Source of the DNA: Xanthobacteraceae bacterium
GTDB taxonomy: Bacteria; Pseudomonadota; Alphaproteobacteria; Rhizobiales; Xanthobacteraceae
Assembly (NCBI GenBank): GCA_030040825.1
Contig: JASHSY010000211.1
Coordinates: forward strand, 1-27,829
DNA: 27,829 nucleotides
Direction: 5' to 3'
The notes under the pieces were generated by a model. It ran no database searches. It was not told the DNA's origin and saw nothing but the letters and a program-made list of their open reading frames with translations. Position 1 is the stretch's first letter, and every line of letters starts with the position of its first letter. Shown here piece by piece: positions 16,178 to 23,919 of this stretch. A program made the translations under genes and the position numbers.

Positions 16178-17023
16178 ATGCGTTTTGAAGGCACCAGCGC
16201 CTATGTCGCCACCGACGACCTCAAAGTCGCGGTCAACGCCGCAATTGCACTCGAGCGGCCGTTGCTGGTCAAAGGTGAACCGGGCACAGGCAAAACCGTA
16301 CTCGCGGTCGAGATCGCCAAGGCGCTCGGCGCGCCGCTGATTGAATGGCACATCAAGTCGACCACCAAGGCGATGCAGGGTTTGTATGAATATGACGCGG
16401 TCACCCGGCTTCGCGACAGTCAACTGGGTGACGCGCGCGTCAAGGACATCCGTAACTACATCAAGCGCGGCAAATTGTGGGATGCCTTCGTCGCCGACGA
16501 TCGTCCGGTTCTGCTGATCGACGAAATCGATAAGGCCGACATCGAATTCCCGAACGACCTCCTGCAGGAACTCGACCGCATGGAGTTCTTCGTTTACGAA
16601 ACCGGCGAAACCATTCACGCGCGGCGGCGGCCGATCGTGGTGATTACCTCGAACAATGAAAAGGAACTGCCGGACGCTTTTCTGCGGCGCTGCTTTTTCC
16701 ACTACATCCGCTTCCCCGATCCGGACACTATGCGCGCGATCATCGAGGTCCACTTCCCCGGCATCAAAAATCGCCTCGTTGCAGAAGCATTGCGGTTGTT
16801 TTACGAAATCCGCGACGTGCCCGGCATGAAGAAGAAGCCTTCGACCTCCGAACTCCTCGACTGGCTCAAATTGCTCATGGTCGAAGACATTTCGCTTGAG
16901 ACGTTACGCGAGCGCGATCCCAAGAAGCTGATCCCGCCGTTGCACGGCGCGCTGATCAAAAACGAACAGGATGTGCACCTGTTCGAACGCTTGGCATTTA
17001 TGTCGAGACGCGAGGGCCGCTGA
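16178..17023 (+). CDS. MoxR-family AAA+ ATPase
   Basis: A 281-residue AAA+ ATPase. The Walker A is VKGEPGTGKT (31-40), Walker B is VLLIDEIDKA (111-120), sensor 1 lies in IVVITSNNEKELPDAFLRRC, which also supplies the arginine finger, and a C-terminal helical lid follows. MoxR proteins act as chaperone-like ATPases, often with a von Willebrand A protein that activates metalloenzymes. The ATG at 16178 is preceded by AAGGA at seven bases and gives the common N-terminus MRFEGTSAYVATDDL; a GTG at 16124 is an alternative with no clear ribosome site. No VWA partner follows; the next gene is convergent, 13 bases away. Confidence 0.9.
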   Translation: MRFEGTSAYVATDDLKVAVNAAIALERPLLVKGEPGTGKTVLAVEIAKALGAPLIEWHIKSTTKAMQGLYEYDAVTRLRDSQLGDARVKDIRNYIKRGKLWDAFVADDRPVLLIDEIDKADIEFPNDLLQELDRMEFFVYETGETIHARRRPIVVITSNNEKELPDAFLRRCFFHYIRFPDPDTMRAIIEVHFPGIKNRLVAEALRLFYEIRDVPGMKKKPSTSELLDWLKLLMVEDISLETLRERDPKKLIPPLHGALIKNEQDVHLFERLAFMSRREGR

Positions 17024-17036
17024 AGCGGCAAACAGC

Positions 17037-17885
17037 TCACCACAATGGGTGCATGCTGAACGTATAAGTACCGCCGACACCAAAGGTGAATTGGTTTGGC
17101 GATCCCCGCATCGTCACCAGCGGAGAATCGGCCGCCGCGCTGGCAAGGCGCTCGTATTCGACGAGGCCGTGAACCTGCCAATGCTGATTGAAGAAATACT
17201 CAAGCTGCCCGCCGGCGCCATAAGAGTACACCCCGCCGCCGGCATTGTAGGCTGGCAATCCAGAGGTAATGGATTGCGCGGGCGTGATGCTGAAATAAGG
17301 CGATGTGGCGGCGGCCGATTGCAAGGTGAGACGCGGTCCGCCCGACAATCGGAACTGCGCCAGCGGAATGACCGCATCCACGTACAGGTTGCCGGTCTGA
17401 CCGGTTTCGCCTCCGACACCTTGGCGGGCTTCGCCGCGAATGCGCAACCACGGCACTGGCCAGTATTGCGCGTAGACTCCAAGCTGTGCCGCCCAATCAA
17501 CGTTGTTGAGGCCATGCAGTGAACCCCAAGGGTTGACGTAACGCGGCCAGGACAGCGTTCCGACAGGTCCGACCTGAAACGTACCGCGGTCGAGCAGAGG
17601 CACCCCAAAGCCGTCGCGAGCGCCGAAGAAGACCGGCGGATCGCCGGGTTTGCTGAGACTAAAGAGCGGGAAACCGCCGAAGCCGTAAACTGTGCTCGGC
17701 GCACCCGGCCAAGCCGGCAACACCCGAACTTCGCCGCCGATGGTGACGACCCAGTCGGACACGGCAGCCGGCACCTTGACGATTATTGGCGGTGCCGTAG
17801 GTGCACCCTGATCGACATCGGCGGCGGCAGCCGGCGTGACAAACGCAAGCGCGGCAACCACGAGTTGCCATCCACCAAAAACCAT
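17037..17885 (-). CDS. MipA/OmpV family outer membrane protein
   Basis: A 282-residue exported protein. Residues 1-22 are a signal peptide (LVVAALAFVTP, cleavage near AAA-AD). The mature part has many short amphipathic strands with aromatic residues (WVVTIGGEVRVLPAW, QLGVYAQYWPVPWLRIRGEA, NLYVDAVIPLAQFRLSGGPR, QLEYFFNQHWQVHGLVEYER) and ends in a strand-like segment (FGVGGTYTFSM). This pattern, including the YERL-like block before the last strand, fits MipA/OmpV barrels. Function in this organism is unknown; family members have been linked to scaffold or porin-like roles. The start at 17885 has GGAGAGGGG upstream. The 150 bases upstream of it hold no gene. Confidence 0.8.
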   Translation of the reverse strand: MVFGGWQLVVAALAFVTPAAAADVDQGAPTAPPIIVKVPAAVSDWVVTIGGEVRVLPAWPGAPSTVYGFGGFPLFSLSKPGDPPVFFGARDGFGVPLLDRGTFQVGPVGTLSWPRYVNPWGSLHGLNNVDWAAQLGVYAQYWPVPWLRIRGEARQGVGGETGQTGNLYVDAVIPLAQFRLSGGPRLTLQSAAATSPYFSITPAQSITSGLPAYNAGGGVYSYGAGGQLEYFFNQHWQVHGLVEYERLASAAADSPLVTMRGSPNQFTFGVGGTYTFSMHPLW

Positions 17886-18019
17886 ACGACGCCCCTCTCC
17901 GTGCGCCCACGGAGTCCGATGCCGTTTGTAACGCAAATCCGGCTTGGAGGCGACAGCCGTCCTAATCGTTTGCGGGTGAATCTCTCAGACAGATTAATAA
18001 TGTGCTGTAGAGGCAACAC

Positions 18020-18049
18020 TTTACACTTCTGCGCTTTACACTTCTGCGC
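18020..18049. repeat. Tandem 15-base duplication at the stop codon
   Basis: The 15-base unit TTTACACTTCTGCGC occurs twice in perfect tandem (18020-18034 and 18035-18049). One copy covers the last codons and stop of the FAD oxidoreductase gene; the other lies just after it, so the duplication does not change the protein. Confidence 0.8.
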
Positions 18050-19616
18050 TTTTGCGACTTTTGCGGCGTCGGGGCTTTTTGCCGGTACCGGTCGTGGGCG
18101 GTGTCTCGCCTCCGGCCATCGCGGTCTCGCGTAGTCCGGCGGGCTCCGACATTTCCGTTCGCATGGTGATGGCCGCGTCGTCGGATGACGCATGGTCCGG
18201 TTTCGCCGCCTTCACCACATGCTCCTGATTTTCCACAACTGATTGTCCGGCCGGTTCGGCAGATGCCTGTCCGGCATCGGGCGACTCCTGCCGGTGCGCG
18301 CGGGAGGCTGAATCGGCAGCGCGTGCCCGCCGCTCCGCCAAAGCGGAACGTAAAAGGCTTGCCCAATAATTGACTTGCGTGATCGCGCGGCCGAAAATTC
18401 CACCGGCCCATACTAGTTCGAACGGCGTGAACTGGCGCCATGTTTGATCGCCGTGAACGATCGCGCGCGCAATAAGTTTTCCAGCCATCGCGGTGGTGTT
18501 GAGGCCGTGGCCACCGAAGCCGCTCGCCAACCAAACACCGGGGGCAAGCTCGCCGATCTGCGGCATCCCGTGAATAGAGCGCCCGAGAGTGCCGGACCAG
18601 GCGTAATCGACCGCAACCTCGCCGAGCTGAGGATAAGTTTTACGGATGTCGGCGGTCAGCGTCCGCACATAACGGCGCGCGTCGCCGGCCCAAGCGGTGA
18701 CCCGGCCGGACCACATCAATCGGTCGCCATCCACGATGCGGTAGTGATTGTCGGCGCGGTCGCCGTCGCTGACCGAGCCACGATAGCCGATTGTTTCGGT
18801 AAGCGTCGTGCCAAGCGGCGCGGTCGTTATGATGTAAGTGGTAACCGGAACCAGTGCGGCGCCGATCTGCGGCACTAGCCTTCTGATTTGAAGATTCCCG
18901 CACAGCACGACATGGTTGGCGCGCAACCGCGCAGCCGGGGTGACGATGCGCTTGCGGACGCCCGCCGGATCGATCGACAAAGCCGGGGTATTTTCGAAGA
19001 TGCGTGCACCATCGTGCTCGGCGGCGGTGGCGAGAGCGAGCGCATAATTGAGCGGGTGGATGTTGATTGCCCGCGGAAAATGAATCGCGTGGAAGTACCG
19101 TTCGCTGCGTAATGTTGCGCGCACTTGCTCAAGCGGCCAGCCTTCGATCTCGGCGCCGAACTCGCCAAGTAAGCCGATCAACTTCATGAACTCATCGCCG
19201 TTGTTGGCTTTCGAGACGTAAAGCCAGCCGTGTTGCGGATCGACGCCGGGCATGGCGCCGCTGGAAATCGCCTCGCGGACATAATCGACCCCACTTTGCG
19301 ACAACGCCCACAAATCGCGGGCCCGCGCCAAGCCAACGCGGCTGATGATTGTTTCCGGCGTGGCGGCGAAACCCGGAAGCACAAAGCCGGTGTTGCGGCC
19401 CGAAGCATTGGCCGCCAGACGAGAGGCCTCGACGAGAACGACCGACCAGCCGCCGCGCGCGATTTCCCTTGCCGTCGTCAGCCCGGCAAGCCCGCCGCCG
19501 ATGACACAAACATCGACGTCGAGATCGATATTGAGCTTTGGCCGTTCCGGCGCCTCGACCTTGGTCGCCGCATACCAGGTATCGCCGTAGGCCGCTGGGG
19601 AAATGTTTTCGTCCAT
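18036..19616 (-). CDS. DAO-type FAD-dependent oxidoreductase with long basic tail
   Basis: A 526-residue enzyme of the D-amino-acid oxidase/glycine oxidase family (similar in plan to gamma-glutamylputrescine oxidase). Residues about 33-60 are the FAD dinucleotide fold (VDVCVIGGGLAGLTTAREIA, VVLVEA). Then come SGRNTGFVLPGF, a substrate-domain core, and the C-terminal FAD signature (WSGTLGRSIHGMPQIGEL, VWLASGFGGHGLNTTAMAGK). The last 100 or so residues are an added low-complexity tail rich in Ala, Glu, Ser and Pro that ends in KKPRRRKSRKSAEV; this is not part of the fold. Substrate is unknown; a polyamine- or amino-acid-type amine is likely. The start at 19616 gives the common N-terminus; an ATG at 19658 is possible. 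Confidence 0.85.
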   Translation of the reverse strand: MDENISPAAYGDTWYAATKVEAPERPKLNIDLDVDVCVIGGGLAGLTTAREIARGGWSVVLVEASRLAANASGRNTGFVLPGFAATPETIISRVGLARARDLWALSQSGVDYVREAISSGAMPGVDPQHGWLYVSKANNGDEFMKLIGLLGEFGAEIEGWPLEQVRATLRSERYFHAIHFPRAINIHPLNYALALATAAEHDGARIFENTPALSIDPAGVRKRIVTPAARLRANHVVLCGNLQIRRLVPQIGAALVPVTTYIITTAPLGTTLTETIGYRGSVSDGDRADNHYRIVDGDRLMWSGRVTAWAGDARRYVRTLTADIRKTYPQLGEVAVDYAWSGTLGRSIHGMPQIGELAPGVWLASGFGGHGLNTTAMAGKLIARAIVHGDQTWRQFTPFELVWAGGIFGRAITQVNYWASLLRSALAERRARAADSASRAHRQESPDAGQASAEPAGQSVVENQEHVVKAAKPDHASSDDAAITMRTEMSEPAGLRETAMAGGETPPTTGTGKKPRRRKSRKSAEV

Positions 19617-19743
19617 GACTCGAATTTTCGCGCGGTTGACGGATCGGCGACCGCGCATCTGAATGTCAGCTTGGTTATGAGGTTCCTGGGCTGGTTTGCG
19701 GTTACACTATATGAAGTTCAAATCCCGCACACTAGTGGAAGCC

Positions 19744-19797
19744 GATTTGACATTCGCTACCTACCTGACGGCGAATTGGTGAAGCGAATGTCAAATC
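19744..19797. repeat. Long inverted repeat, 15-base arms
   Basis: GATTTGACATTCGCT (19744-19758) and AGCGAATGTCAAATC (19783-19797) are perfect inverted copies with a 24-base spacer, upstream of the FAD oxidoreductase gene. No T-tract follows, and it is far from any gene end on either strand, so it looks more like an extragenic palindromic repeat than a terminator. The core resembles the repeats at 19843-19893 and 20896-20933. Confidence 0.75.
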
Positions 19798-19842
19798 CAA
19801 TGATCAGCTGAGTCTCGCAGTTTGCTGGTGGCCCTTTTAATT

Positions 19843-19893
19843 CTAACATCCGCGCGAGAGGGTGCCGAACAAGGATGTGAATGTTAGGATCGG
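19843..19893. repeat. Dyad-containing interspersed repeat, copy 1
   Basis: CTAACAT (19843-19849) pairs with ATGTTAG (19881-19887), with a second dyad ACATCC/GGATGT inside. Read on the minus strand, 19893-19855 aligns by eye with 20896-20933 on the plus strand: 26 of the first 32 positions match without gaps. It lies just upstream of the SixA-like gene. Confidence 0.6.
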
Positions 19894-19914
19894 CCCCCAG
19901 ACTTCGACGTACCG

Positions 19915-20463
19915 ATGTCGACACCGGACGATCGCCCGATGCGCCGTTTGCTGTTGTTGCGCCATGCCAAAACCGAGCGGCCCGAACCCGCAGCGCGCGA
20001 CCGCGATCGCAAGTTGACGGCGCGGGGCCGCTCCGACGCACCACTGATTGGCGCTTACATGGCGCGCCACCGGCTGGTTCCGGATCTTGCGCTGGTGTCG
20101 CCGGCAACGCGAGCGGACGAAACTTGGGCGCTCGTTGCCGCGGCTTTTAAGAAACCGCCGCGCATGCTGCATGATCCGCGCATTTATAACGCCAGCGCCG
20201 AGACGCTCGCCGAACTCATCCGCGAGATTGAAGATGCGTCGGCCCTTCTCGTCGTCGGCCACAATCCGGGCTTGCACGATCTTGCCGTGCAATTGATCGC
20301 CTCCGGCGACGTCGAAGCGCGAGAGCGCGTCAACGAAAAACTGCCGACGTTGGGCTTGGTCGTTATCGAATTTGCATTCGACGATTGGTCGCGGCTTCGT
20401 CGCAGCTCCGGACGGCTCGATCGCTTCGTCAGTCCGCGGCTGATCGCCGAAGCAACCGACTGA
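19915..20463 (+). CDS. SixA-like histidine phosphatase
   Basis: A 182-residue member of the histidine phosphatase superfamily. The catalytic RHAK motif is at residues 16-19 (LLLLRHAKTE), the second arginine in VSPATRADET (about 66), and the second histidine in VVGHNPGL (116). This is the short SixA form, which removes phosphate from phosphohistidine in phosphorelay or phosphotransferase proteins in E. coli; the substrate here is unknown. The start may be 19915 or the ATG eight codons later (19939, MRRLLLLRHAK); neither has a clear ribosome site. It ends directly against the stop of the convergent VOC gene, with no base between. Confidence 0.88.
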   Translation: MSTPDDRPMRRLLLLRHAKTERPEPAARDRDRKLTARGRSDAPLIGAYMARHRLVPDLALVSPATRADETWALVAAAFKKPPRMLHDPRIYNASAETLAELIREIEDASALLVVGHNPGLHDLAVQLIASGDVEARERVNEKLPTLGLVVIEFAFDDWSRLRRSSGRLDRFVSPRLIAEATD

Positions 20464-20874
20464 CTATTCCAGAATTTCGATCAAACCCATGCCAACGACG
20501 GCATAAAAGGAAACGGCGCGGCCCGCGAACAGCGCGGCCGGAAGCGGCTCGGATACGCAAATCGGATTAAGCTTGGCCGCAGCGAGAGCCGCGAGGCTTG
20601 CCAAGCGATCGGTCGTCTCGAAACAAACGTGATAGACAATGCCGCTTGCCCGCCGCGCGACATATTTGTCGATCGGCCCCGGCCCGTTGCCCGGGCAGAT
20701 AATCTCCACCGCCGGCATGTGCGGATGCTGGCAGAGCATCAGGTTGACATTCTGTTCGGGGTCGAAAATGCGCTCGCTGATCGTGTAGCCAAGGCCGGAG
20801 AGAAATGTCACCGCCTCATCGGCGCGCGGCACGGCGAGGCCGAGATGATGAAATTTGAGGCCGAAGCCGGCCAT
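20464..20874 (-). CDS. VOC superfamily (glyoxalase-like) protein
   Basis: A 136-residue protein with two beta-alpha-beta-beta-beta modules of the vicinal oxygen chelate fold. It opens with LKFHHLGLAVPRADEAVTFL (likely first metal histidine), then VNLMLCQHPHMPAVEIICPG, GIVYHVCFET (second histidine) and ends FYAVVGMGLIEILE (glutamate ligand). The pattern is close to methylmalonyl-CoA epimerase and glyoxalase-type enzymes, but it is too little to name a substrate. The start has GGGAG a few bases upstream. It is 60 bases downstream of the metallo-beta-lactamase gene on the same strand, with a repeat in that gap. Confidence 0.75.
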   Translation of the reverse strand: MAGFGLKFHHLGLAVPRADEAVTFLSGLGYTISERIFDPEQNVNLMLCQHPHMPAVEIICPGNGPGPIDKYVARRASGIVYHVCFETTDRLASLAALAAAKLNPICVSEPLPAALFAGRAVSFYAVVGMGLIEILE

Positions 20875-20895
20875 TATGTCTCCCGCGCTACTGGT

Positions 20896-20933
20896 CCGAT
20901 TCTAACATTGTCATCCGTGCTCGGCGCTCTCGG
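20896..20933. repeat. Interspersed repeat, copy 2
   Basis: Matches copy 1 (19855-19893, opposite orientation) over most of its length, including CCGAT, CTAACATT, CATCC and TCGGC blocks. It fills the gap between the VOC and metallo-beta-lactamase genes. Confidence 0.6.
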
Positions 20934-20934
20934 G

Positions 20935-21747
20935 TCATTCATAGAATTCCGGCGATTTCTTCTGCCCGTCGCTTTGCGGCTTGTCGTGGTTGATCCACAG
21001 CTGCCCATGCTCCTTCGTCAAAATGTCGGCGATGCGCTGCATCGAAGCGAGCGTCTGCTCCTTGCTGGTATTAAAGCCGGGGACGCGGCGATTGTCCCAA
21101 TTGGCCTTGAAGTGAACGGCATCGCCGGACAGCACGACCGCGCCGGTTCTCGGCAGCCGCACCAGCAGCGATTGGTGCCCTGGCGTATGGCCGGGTGTCG
21201 AAATGATCACGATCGAACCGTCGCCGAACATATCGTGGTCGCCGTCAAGCTTGGTCACCGGATGTTCGGGCTTAAAGCGTGGCGTGCCGTCGGCATTCGG
21301 CCAATCATACTCTGCCTTCTGCACGTAAAGCATGACGTGCGGGAATTCCTCCACATTACCGATATGGTCGGGGTGGCTATGCGAGATGCCGATACCCTTG
21401 ATATCGCCCGGCTTGACGCCAAGCTGCTCGAGTTGGCCCGAAAGCGTCTTGGTCCGTTTCAGCACGAGACCGCTGTTGGAGTCCTTCTTTCCATCGGGAA
21501 CGGCGGCGAGCGCGTCGGACAGCCCAGTGTCCCACAAAAACCAGCCCTGTGCGTGATGGATCAGATAGCAATTGTCCGACAGTTCGATTGGCACACCCAC
21601 GTTGACACCGGGAGACCAACGGGACTGATCCGGCGCGGCAATGTCGCCGCAATAAAGCACATAGAGCTTGTCGACGCCGGCGGCTGACGCAGGCAGCACG
21701 CCGAGCATGATCGCAAGCACCGCGGCCGCAAGATACCTGATTTTCAT
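20935..21747 (-). CDS. Exported metallo-beta-lactamase-fold hydrolase (lactonase-like)
   Basis: A 270-residue metallohydrolase. Residues 1-23 are a signal peptide (LAAAVLAIMLGVLPASA), so it should be periplasmic. The zinc motif HSHPDH (HxHxDH) is at 123-128, followed by TPGHTPGH (184-191), SGDAVH (207-212) and INHD (252-255, H254). This set is that of the N-acyl homoserine lactonase-like branch (AhlD/AttM type). The start has GGGAGG at a good distance. It lies 24 bases downstream of the M20 peptidase stop on the same strand and is probably co-transcribed. Lactonase activity is plausible but not shown; many relatives act on other esters or lactones. Confidence 0.85.
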   Translation of the reverse strand: MKIRYLAAAVLAIMLGVLPASAAGVDKLYVLYCGDIAAPDQSRWSPGVNVGVPIELSDNCYLIHHAQGWFLWDTGLSDALAAVPDGKKDSNSGLVLKRTKTLSGQLEQLGVKPGDIKGIGISHSHPDHIGNVEEFPHVMLYVQKAEYDWPNADGTPRFKPEHPVTKLDGDHDMFGDGSIVIISTPGHTPGHQSLLVRLPRTGAVVLSGDAVHFKANWDNRRVPGFNTSKEQTLASMQRIADILTKEHGQLWINHDKPQSDGQKKSPEFYE

Positions 21748-21771
21748 TTTTGTCCTCCCGTGTGGGGACCT

Positions 21772-23169
21772 TCATGCGGCCAGCGCCGCCAGGATGCGCG
21801 CCCAACTGCGCATACCTTTGTGGAAACATTTCAAATCGAACTTTTCGTTCGGCGAATGAACGCGGTCGTCGTCGAGGGCAAAACCGACCATCAGCGTATC
21901 CATGCCGAGAACGGTCTTGAAATCGCCGACGATCGGGATCGAGCCGCCGGCGCCGATGGTCACTGCCTTCTTGCCCCATTCTTCGGCGAGCGCCGCGCGC
22001 GCTTTCGCCAGTGCCGGGTTGTCGAACGCTACGTCGAAAGCGGGCGCGCTGGTGAAATTGCCGAATTCGACCGAGCAATCGCTCGGCACGCGCGCCCGGA
22101 CGAAGTCGCGGAAGATGGCGCGGATTCTCTCCGGATCCTGCGCGCCGACCAGGCGGAACGAAACCTTTGCCATCGCCTTCCCTGGAATCACGGTCTTGGC
22201 GCCCTCTCCGGTGTAGCCACTTAGAATGCCGTTGATTTCGGCGGTCGGCCGGGTGGAAATCTGCTCGATCAGCATGCGGTCCTTTTCGCCGGCCGGAATT
22301 TTCAGGCCGATCGGGCTGAGAAATTTCTCCGGCGTAAGATTAAGTCCGGCGAGGTCGGCCTTGATGTCGGCGGGCAGCTCGTGCACGCCCTCATAAAATC
22401 CGGGTATCGCCACCGAACCGTCCGCCTTGTGCATGGCCGAAATAATGTCGGCCAGAACATGGATCGGATTGCGCGCGGCACCGCCGAACAGGCCGGAATG
22501 CAGGTCGCGGTCCGCACAGGTGAGCCTGACCTCCTCGTAAACGAGCCCGCGCAAAGACGTAGTGATGGAAGGCGTCTGCGCATCCCACATGCCGGTGTCG
22601 CAGACAAGGGCAAGGTCACGCTTGAATTCGGCGGAATTGTCGCGAACAAAACCAAACAGATTTTTTGAACCGCACTCTTCCTCGCCTTCGATCATCATCG
22701 TGATATCCAATGGAAGCTTGCCGGTGACCGCCTTGAAGGCCCGGCAAGCTTCAATGAAGGTCATCGCCTGGCCTTTGTCGTCGCAGGCGCCGCGCGCGAC
22801 AATGATCTTGCGGCCGCCGTCAAGCGTCTCGATGCGCGGCTCGAATGGCGGCGTCTTCCACAAATCGAGCGGATCGACCGGCTGCACGTCGTAATGACCA
22901 TAGAAAAGCACGCGCGGTCCGTCGCCGTTACCGGCGCCGCTTTTGCCGACCACCACCGGATGGCCACTGGTCGGCCGCACGCTGGCTTCAAAGCCCAGAC
23001 CGCGCAGATCGGCGGCGACATGTTCGGCCGCGCTCCGGCATTGCGGCGCATAGGCCGGATCGGTAGACACCGACTGGATGCGAAGAAGCGCGAACAGCCG
23101 CTCGACACTTGCGTCGAGGTCACGGTCGATGCGGTCGAGCACCGCGGGCAAACTTTCCGAGACTTTCAT
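21772..23169 (-). CDS. M20 family metallopeptidase (dipeptidase)
   Basis: A 465-residue M20/ArgE/DapE family enzyme with the usual length of M20 dipeptidases. Metal-site residues are visible: FYGHYDVQP (H92, with catalytic D94), RGACDDKGQ (bridging D130), IEGEEECGS (catalytic Glu followed by a metal Glu, 163-164) and VCDTG further on. RDLHSGLFGGAARNP is the dimerisation-domain segment, and the metal site closes near VHSPNEKF. No signal peptide, so it is cytoplasmic; it likely cleaves dipeptides or similar amide substrates. The ATG has GAGGGTG four bases upstream. It begins three bases after the stop of the HerA-like pseudogene, as expected for a former operon partner. Confidence 0.92.
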   Translation of the reverse strand: MKVSESLPAVLDRIDRDLDASVERLFALLRIQSVSTDPAYAPQCRSAAEHVAADLRGLGFEASVRPTSGHPVVVGKSGAGNGDGPRVLFYGHYDVQPVDPLDLWKTPPFEPRIETLDGGRKIIVARGACDDKGQAMTFIEACRAFKAVTGKLPLDITMMIEGEEECGSKNLFGFVRDNSAEFKRDLALVCDTGMWDAQTPSITTSLRGLVYEEVRLTCADRDLHSGLFGGAARNPIHVLADIISAMHKADGSVAIPGFYEGVHELPADIKADLAGLNLTPEKFLSPIGLKIPAGEKDRMLIEQISTRPTAEINGILSGYTGEGAKTVIPGKAMAKVSFRLVGAQDPERIRAIFRDFVRARVPSDCSVEFGNFTSAPAFDVAFDNPALAKARAALAEEWGKKAVTIGAGGSIPIVGDFKTVLGMDTLMVGFALDDDRVHSPNEKFDLKCFHKGMRSWARILAALAA

Positions 23170-23172
23170 CTT

Positions 23173-23717
23173 TCACCCTCTTATGACGCCGCGCAGCACA
23201 CCGCGTACAATCGCGTTGCCGACATCGCGCCGGCTTTGTTGCCGGTACTTTTGTCGCTTCGCCGGCACCTTGCGTCGCTACTCCGACGGCCGCCGCTCGA
23301 GCGACGTCGCGTACTACTTTCTGCGCGGTGGTCAACACGACGCGGCGCCTGGCAGGTGTTGCATATTTTCCACGTGGAGGATTTTTTGCGACGACGGCGT
23401 TGCGGCCATCGGCAAAAAGATCGCAAAAGAGGACAGGAAATACTTCGGCAACATAGGCAAAGCCCATGTCCTTGGCGCGGTTGACGAAATCCGGCCCCTG
23501 CATCACCCACGGCGATGCCGGAAAGATCGCCTTTAACGCCGGCGGCAAATATCGGCAGGTTGGCATGCGAGAAACCCTCGGCCAAAACTTGCAAGCAGAC
23601 CGTCTTGCCGGTTCCGGTCGCCGGACCACGACCATTGGCGAGCGCAAGCGTCAGAAATCGATCGCCGCCCGCGCCCCGGCCGGCAAAAACTTTTTCATCT
23701 TGATCCGGCCTTTGCAT
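23173..23717 (-). pseudogene. Decayed HerA/YjgR-like (DUF853) ATPase gene
   Basis: Remnant of a HerA-like ATPase (normally about 500 residues) read in three frames. Frame one, from 23717, gives DRFLTLALANGRG, PATGTGKTVCLQVLAEGFSH and LPIFAAGVKGDLSGIA: the Walker A region and next strand of this family, though the P-loop has lost residues. A second frame (about 23503-23420) continues with FVNRAKDMGFAYVAEVFPVL and FCDLFADG. A third frame holds the typical end, DVGNAIVRGVLRGVIRG and a stop at 23173. The middle of the gene, including Walker B, is missing. So at least two frameshifts and a large internal deletion have occurred. The remnant abuts the M20 gene, whose ribosome site lies in its last codons. 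Confidence 0.75.
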
Positions 23718-23764
23718 CACGCGCGTTCCCTCACAGACGTAACTGGAACAAAAACTCGGCAAAC

Positions 23765-23790
23765 CACTAACGCGTTTGCGAATGTTAGTG
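23765..23790. repeat. Short dyad resembling the 19.8-kb repeats
   Basis: CACTAAC (23765-23771) and GTTAGTG (23784-23790) form a perfect 7-base inverted repeat, and the right arm shares GAATGTTAG with 19879-19887. It lies upstream of the HerA-like pseudogene and the small gene at 23920. Confidence 0.45.
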
Positions 23791-23919
23791 CGCAGAAGGG
23801 ATGATTTCTACTGTCACAGTCCGACCACGCGGTGGGACAGATCACATCTTGTCATGCGATGTGCGAATGTTCATTATGGCAAGCAGAAACGGCGGACGTT
23901 CGGGGTTGGCGAGGGGATC

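Noticed and set aside
15980..16753. Minus-strand open frame (257 codons) opposite the MoxR gene
   Set aside because: Antisense shadow; the MoxR frame has Walker A and B motifs and a good ribosome site.
20629..21687. Long plus-strand open frame (352 codons) across the VOC and metallo-beta-lactamase genes
   Set aside because: It runs antisense to two genes with clear catalytic motifs and shows no family features.
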